Below, in pieces: positions 5,514 through 7,821 of a stretch of 7,821 nt of DNA. Origin of the DNA: RGIG2945 sp045540355. GTDB taxonomy: Bacteria > Bacillota > Clostridia > Oscillospirales > Acutalibacteraceae. A model generated the notes under the pieces. It did not search any database and had not been told where the DNA came from. It saw only the letters and a program-made list of their open reading frames with translations. The stretch lies in contig JAZQHB010000088.1 in the NCBI GenBank assembly GCA_045540355.1, positions 1-7,821 of the forward strand, read 5' to 3'. Within the stretch, counting starts at the first letter, position 1. Every line of letters begins with the position of its first letter. A program made the position numbers and the translations under genes.

Positions 5514-5568
5514 GCACCATGAAAAAGTGCTTACGGGAGAAATCGCGTAAGCACTAGGAAAATGGTGC
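5514..5568. repeat. Nested double hairpin
   Basis: An outer 7-bp pair, GCACCAT (5514-5520) with ATGGTGC (5562-5568), encloses a perfect 10-bp pair, AGTGCTTACG (5526-5535) with CGTAAGCACT (5546-5555). The internal loop is A-rich on both sides (GAAAA and AGGAAA). No T-run follows, so it is not a simple terminator. It could be a structured RNA, a recombination or transposon-end hairpin, or the edge of the neighbouring hairpin array. Confidence 0.6.
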
Positions 5569-5624
5569 GGGTGTTCTTATAGGATTTACTCACAAATGCC
5601 GTAAAATCAAGGGTTTTAGACAGT

Positions 5625-5808
5625 CGAAAATTCGTATTAGCTAAATTTTGCAATAAATTGCAAAGCGAAATTATTTCTTCGCAATAGCTAAATTGTTTCT
5701 ATCGAAACAGTTAATTTAAATTCGCTTTAAAGCGTGCGGAGCACATTTAGCTGCCGCAGGCAATTTAGCTGAACTTGTTCAATTTAGCTCGCGTAAGCGA
5801 ATTTAGCT
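5625..5808. repeat. Array of mini-hairpins punctuated by AATTTAGCT / AGCTAAATT
   Basis: The 9-mer AGCTAAATT occurs at 5639-5647 and 5686-5694. Its complement AATTTAGCT occurs at 5762-5770, 5781-5789, 5800-5808 and, with one change, 5744-5752. The spacers all differ in sequence but each is self-complementary: CGAA/TTCG (5625-5634), TTTGCAAT/ATTGCAAA (5647-5664), GCGAA/TTCGC (5665-5682), TGTTTC/GAAACA (5694-5709), CGCTTTAAAGCG (5723-5734), GTGC/GCAC (5734-5744), TGCC/GGCA (5752-5762), TGAAC/GTTCA (5770-5781) and TCGC/GCGA (5789-5800). The 9-mer changes orientation around a central AATTTAAATT (5713-5722). This is not CRISPR: repeats and spacers are far too short. There is no open frame. Confidence 0.85.
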
Positions 5809-5848
5809 GAAAAAACGGCAACAATCTGTCGATTACTGCCGTTTTTTC
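5809..5848 (-). terminator. Bidirectional-type terminator behind the recombinase gene
   Basis: GAAAAAACGGCA (5809-5820) and TGCCGTTTTTTC (5837-5848) form a 12-bp stem with a 16-base loop. The stem has A and T runs, so it can work in either direction. For the leftward recombinase gene, which stops at 5894, this is the natural terminator. It directly abuts the last AATTTAGCT of the hairpin array. Confidence 0.75.
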
Positions 5849-5854
5849 TGGTGC

Positions 5855-5899
5855 GGATAACAGGACTGTTACTCTTTTTAAGGGAGTGCCCTGTTAACC
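5855..5899. repeat. Imperfect inverted repeat at the 3' end of the recombinase gene
   Basis: GGATAACAGG (5855-5864) and CCTGTTAACC (5890-5899) are complementary at nine of ten positions. They have an inner ACTC/GAGT pair (5871-5874 and 5884-5887). The right arm contains the recombinase stop codon. A roughly 45-bp imperfect palindrome beside a large serine recombinase could be an attachment site, but no duplicate copy is visible to test this. Confidence 0.35.
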
Positions 5900-7525
5900 T
5901 GCTTTTTCTATATTTAGTTCGCTGTTAAAATCTACCGTTCCAACAAACTTATAATAAATATTTATATCCTGATAAGTTTCGCCCTGATATTCATACTTTT
6001 CGCCGACTTCAATTCTCTCTATAAGCTCATGCAGAATCTCGTAGTTGAGTTCTTTAATTCCAATATACTTTTCAATTAAGTTTACAAAGTCTATGGCATT
6101 ATCCTTTGACTTGTGGTATTCGTTAAGTTCGCTTTCTATTCTTGATGCTTCGGCTTTTAATTCTGCCTGTTATTCTTCGTATCCTGCGAGGAGTGATGCC
6201 ATTCTCTCGCTTGATAAATTTCCTAAGACTGAATTTTCATATGTCTTTTTTATCAGGATTTCAAGCTCGCCGATTCTCTTATTGGCTTTTTCAAGTTTTC
6301 GCTGATTGTCTTTGGTTTCAGCCATAATCTTTTGCTCGTTGCATTTAAGTGCCGCTTTGTATAGGGCATCTCTGTCGGTTTCAAGCATCACGGTCTTTGC
6401 ATAGATGTCTGCAAGCACTCCTCCATATAACTCGTCATACCTTATGTAATGGGATGGGCAGTATTGCTTACCCTATAGGTTATATGTGTTGCATACATAA
6501 GACTTGGTTGCATTGGAGAACACCAATGCTTTTTTACAATCCATACATTTTATTATCTTAGCAAAGATTTGCGTTTCGCCCGTTTTGGTTTCCCTTGACC
6601 AACTTTCAAGCAGTTTTTGTACTTCATCAAAGGTCTGCTTATCAATTATTGGCTCATGGGTGTTTTCTACCACAATCCATTCATCCTTTGGGACATCCCT
6701 GAACTTCTTTGACTTAAAAGGCTTTTCTTTCCTGTGATTTACCATATTGCCTATGTAAACCTCGTTTATAAGCATATCGCCCACAGTATCATCACACCAA
6801 TAACATTCATCATCGTGTGCAGTCATAGCAGAGTAATGATTCATTCCCTGAGCTTTAGCATAGGCGGCAGGAGTGGGGATTTTTTCTTCGTGAAGAATTT
6901 TTGTTATTTTCCTTTTGCCATAGCCTTGCTTTGCCAAGTCGAATATGTGTCTTACAATATGTGCAACCTCTTCATCTACTATAAGATGATGCTTGTCCTT
7001 CGGGTCCTTTTGGTATCCATAAGGTGCTTTACTGCCAAGGAACCAACCTGATTCCGATTTGGTTTTGTATGCAGACCTCGTCTTTTCGGATATATCTCTT
7101 GGATACATTGCATTATACATATTCTTAAAGGTTGCAATTTGTTGATAACCATTTAAGTATGTATCAACTCCATCATCTATTGCAATAAACCGAATGCCTC
7201 TTGCTATGAAAATATCCTCGTAATATAGATTTGCTTGAACATCATTTCTGCCAAGCCTTGATAAATCTTTTACGATTATGCAATTGGCATTTCCTTCTTC
7301 AACATCGTGCATCATTGCTTGAAATTCAGGTCTTTCAAAGAATACTCCTGATTCACCGTCATCCACGAATTCTTTGCGAATTATGATAGAATTTTGCTTG
7401 GCGAAATTCGTTGTTTTCATTCTTTGAGTTTCTATACTTATACTTTCTGCATTTGCTGAACGCTTATCTTCTTTGGATAACCTTAGATATAAATTTGCTA
7501 TCCATACCGTTTCTCTTTTTGCCAT
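5894..7525 (-). pseudogene. Large serine recombinase broken by two in-frame stop codons
   Basis: One reading frame of 543 codons runs from ATG (7523-7525) to TAA (5894-5896), with AAAGGAG (7533-7539) seven bases upstream. It is interrupted by TAG at codon 351 (6473-6475) and TAA at codon 452 (6170-6172), without any frameshift. Residues 1-150 are a resolvase domain with the catalytic serine in LYLRLSKED (Ser17) and DLSRLGRND (Arg90, Arg93). A recombinase domain follows (about 160-310, APYGYQKDP then YGKRKITKIL). A zinc ribbon comes next (CMDC near 330, then VC, and YC after the first stop), and a long coiled coil forms the C-terminus. Length and order are those of TnpX-like large serine recombinases of integrative elements. 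The first stop falls inside the zinc ribbon, so the 350-residue product would keep the catalytic core but lose part of the DNA-binding region. Most likely inactive. Confidence 0.85.
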
Positions 7526-7550
7526 TTAAATTCTCCTTTCTCTTAAGGGA

Positions 7551-7598
7551 AACGGCTGTGTAAATGCTATAGTAATTATACCACATAACACAGCCGTT
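7551..7598. repeat. 11-bp inverted repeat around the recombinase transcription start
   Basis: AACGGCTGTGT (7551-7561) and ACACAGCCGTT (7588-7598) are perfect complements separated by 26 bases. One arm falls between the -35 and -10 of the recombinase promoter and the other just past the predicted transcript start, so it is well placed for an operator. As a DNA palindrome it could also be a recombinase-binding site. Confidence 0.6.
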
Positions 7599-7603
7599 AT
7601 CCA
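7575..7603 (-). promoter_or_regulatory. Recombinase promoter, extended -10
   Basis: The minus strand has TGGATA (7598-7603), a 17-base spacer and a perfect TATAAT (7575-7580) preceded by TG one base away, an extended -10. It lies about 50 bases before the recombinase ATG and inside the inverted repeat 7551-7598. Confidence 0.65.
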
Positions 7604-7622
7604 GATAAATTACCGAAGTTAT

Positions 7623-7821
7623 TTAAGAAACTTCACGGCTTATGATGTTATTTACTCTGTCTCTTAAGGATATTTCCTCTCCGGCAAAGTGGGAGGTTGT
7701 CCTGAATATCTTATTACCAATCTCGTAATAGATATTGAAGTTTCCATCCACATACGCACCTTTGAAATTATCAATAGGTGTATCGCCGGGCTTTATTCTT
7801 TTATAAATAAGATAGTAACTT
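7623..7821 (-). CDS. C-terminal part of an unrecognised protein, runs off the right edge
   Basis: An open frame enters from the right edge and ends at TAA (7623-7625), giving the last 65 residues. Seen in it are SYYLIYKRIKPGDTPIDNFK at the visible beginning, GAYVDGNFNIYYEIGNKIF in the middle and a charged end ISLRDRVNNIISREVS. The alternating aromatic and charged residues suggest a soluble beta-rich fold ending in a helix. No membrane segment or cysteine motif is present. It is transcribed in the same direction as the recombinase, about 100 bases upstream of it, but the recombinase has its own promoter in the gap. I do not recognise the family; the start and most of the protein lie outside the window. 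Confidence 0.6.
   Translation of the reverse strand, partial: SYYLIYKRIKPGDTPIDNFKGAYVDGNFNIYYEIGNKIFRTTSHFAGEEISLRDRVNNIISREVS

Noticed and set aside
5625..5808. CRISPR array
   Set aside because: The repeated unit is only nine bases, spacers are 10-18 bases and self-complementary, orientation changes midway, and no cas genes are present.
6045..7051. Several rightward open frames across the recombinase
   Set aside because: All are antisense shadows of a recognisable recombinase frame.

Overview
The window is AT-rich DNA with strong AGGAGG-type ribosome binding sites and sigma-A-like promoters. It reads as a low-GC Firmicute, most likely a gut-type Clostridia. The gene content is accessory rather than core: mobilisation/replication-type regulators, an excisionase-like protein, an unusual cargo pair, and a decayed large serine recombinase. 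It looks like part of an integrative or mobilizable element, or a junction between two such elements.

Left part (1-2311), mostly leftward. A promoter and ribosome binding site at the left edge serve a gene outside the window. A ribbon-helix-helix-like gene (289-639) ends in its own terminator. A non-coding stretch follows with GC-rich hairpins and short direct repeats that resemble a transfer or replication origin. Next comes a degenerate tandem array of about 132-bp units (1123-1640), each with a central hairpin. A two-gene operon lies to its right: an excisionase-like helix-turn-helix protein (2102-2305) followed by a winged-helix replication/regulator-type protein (1650-2090).

Centre (2311-4650). 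Overlapping divergent promoters separate the leftward regulators from two rightward cargo genes: a DUF6076-type zinc-ribbon protein (2468-3643) and a putative HEXXH zinc metallopeptidase (3736-4521). The same 12-bp sequence lies upstream of the first gene and just past the second, as if the pair were a discrete insertion.

Right-centre (4648-5476). A perfect-consensus leftward promoter drives two small membrane-type proteins (4851-5153 and a 48-residue GTG-start gene, 4685-4831), closed by a strong terminator. Between them a hairpin overlaps the second ribosome binding site and suggests translational coupling. Divergent from them is a short open frame (5223-5345), possibly the first half of a frame broken by one stop codon.

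Structured region (5477-5899). There is a terminator, a nested double hairpin, then an array of about eight different mini-hairpins punctuated by the 9-mer AATTTAGCT or its complement. The orientation of the 9-mer flips at a central palindrome. The array ends at a terminator behind the recombinase.

Right end (5894-7821), leftward. A full-length large serine recombinase frame (543 codons) carries two in-frame stop codons. It is preceded by a promoter embedded in an inverted repeat, and by the last 65 codons of an unrecognised gene running off the right edge. Assignments come from reading motifs by eye; no database search was possible.
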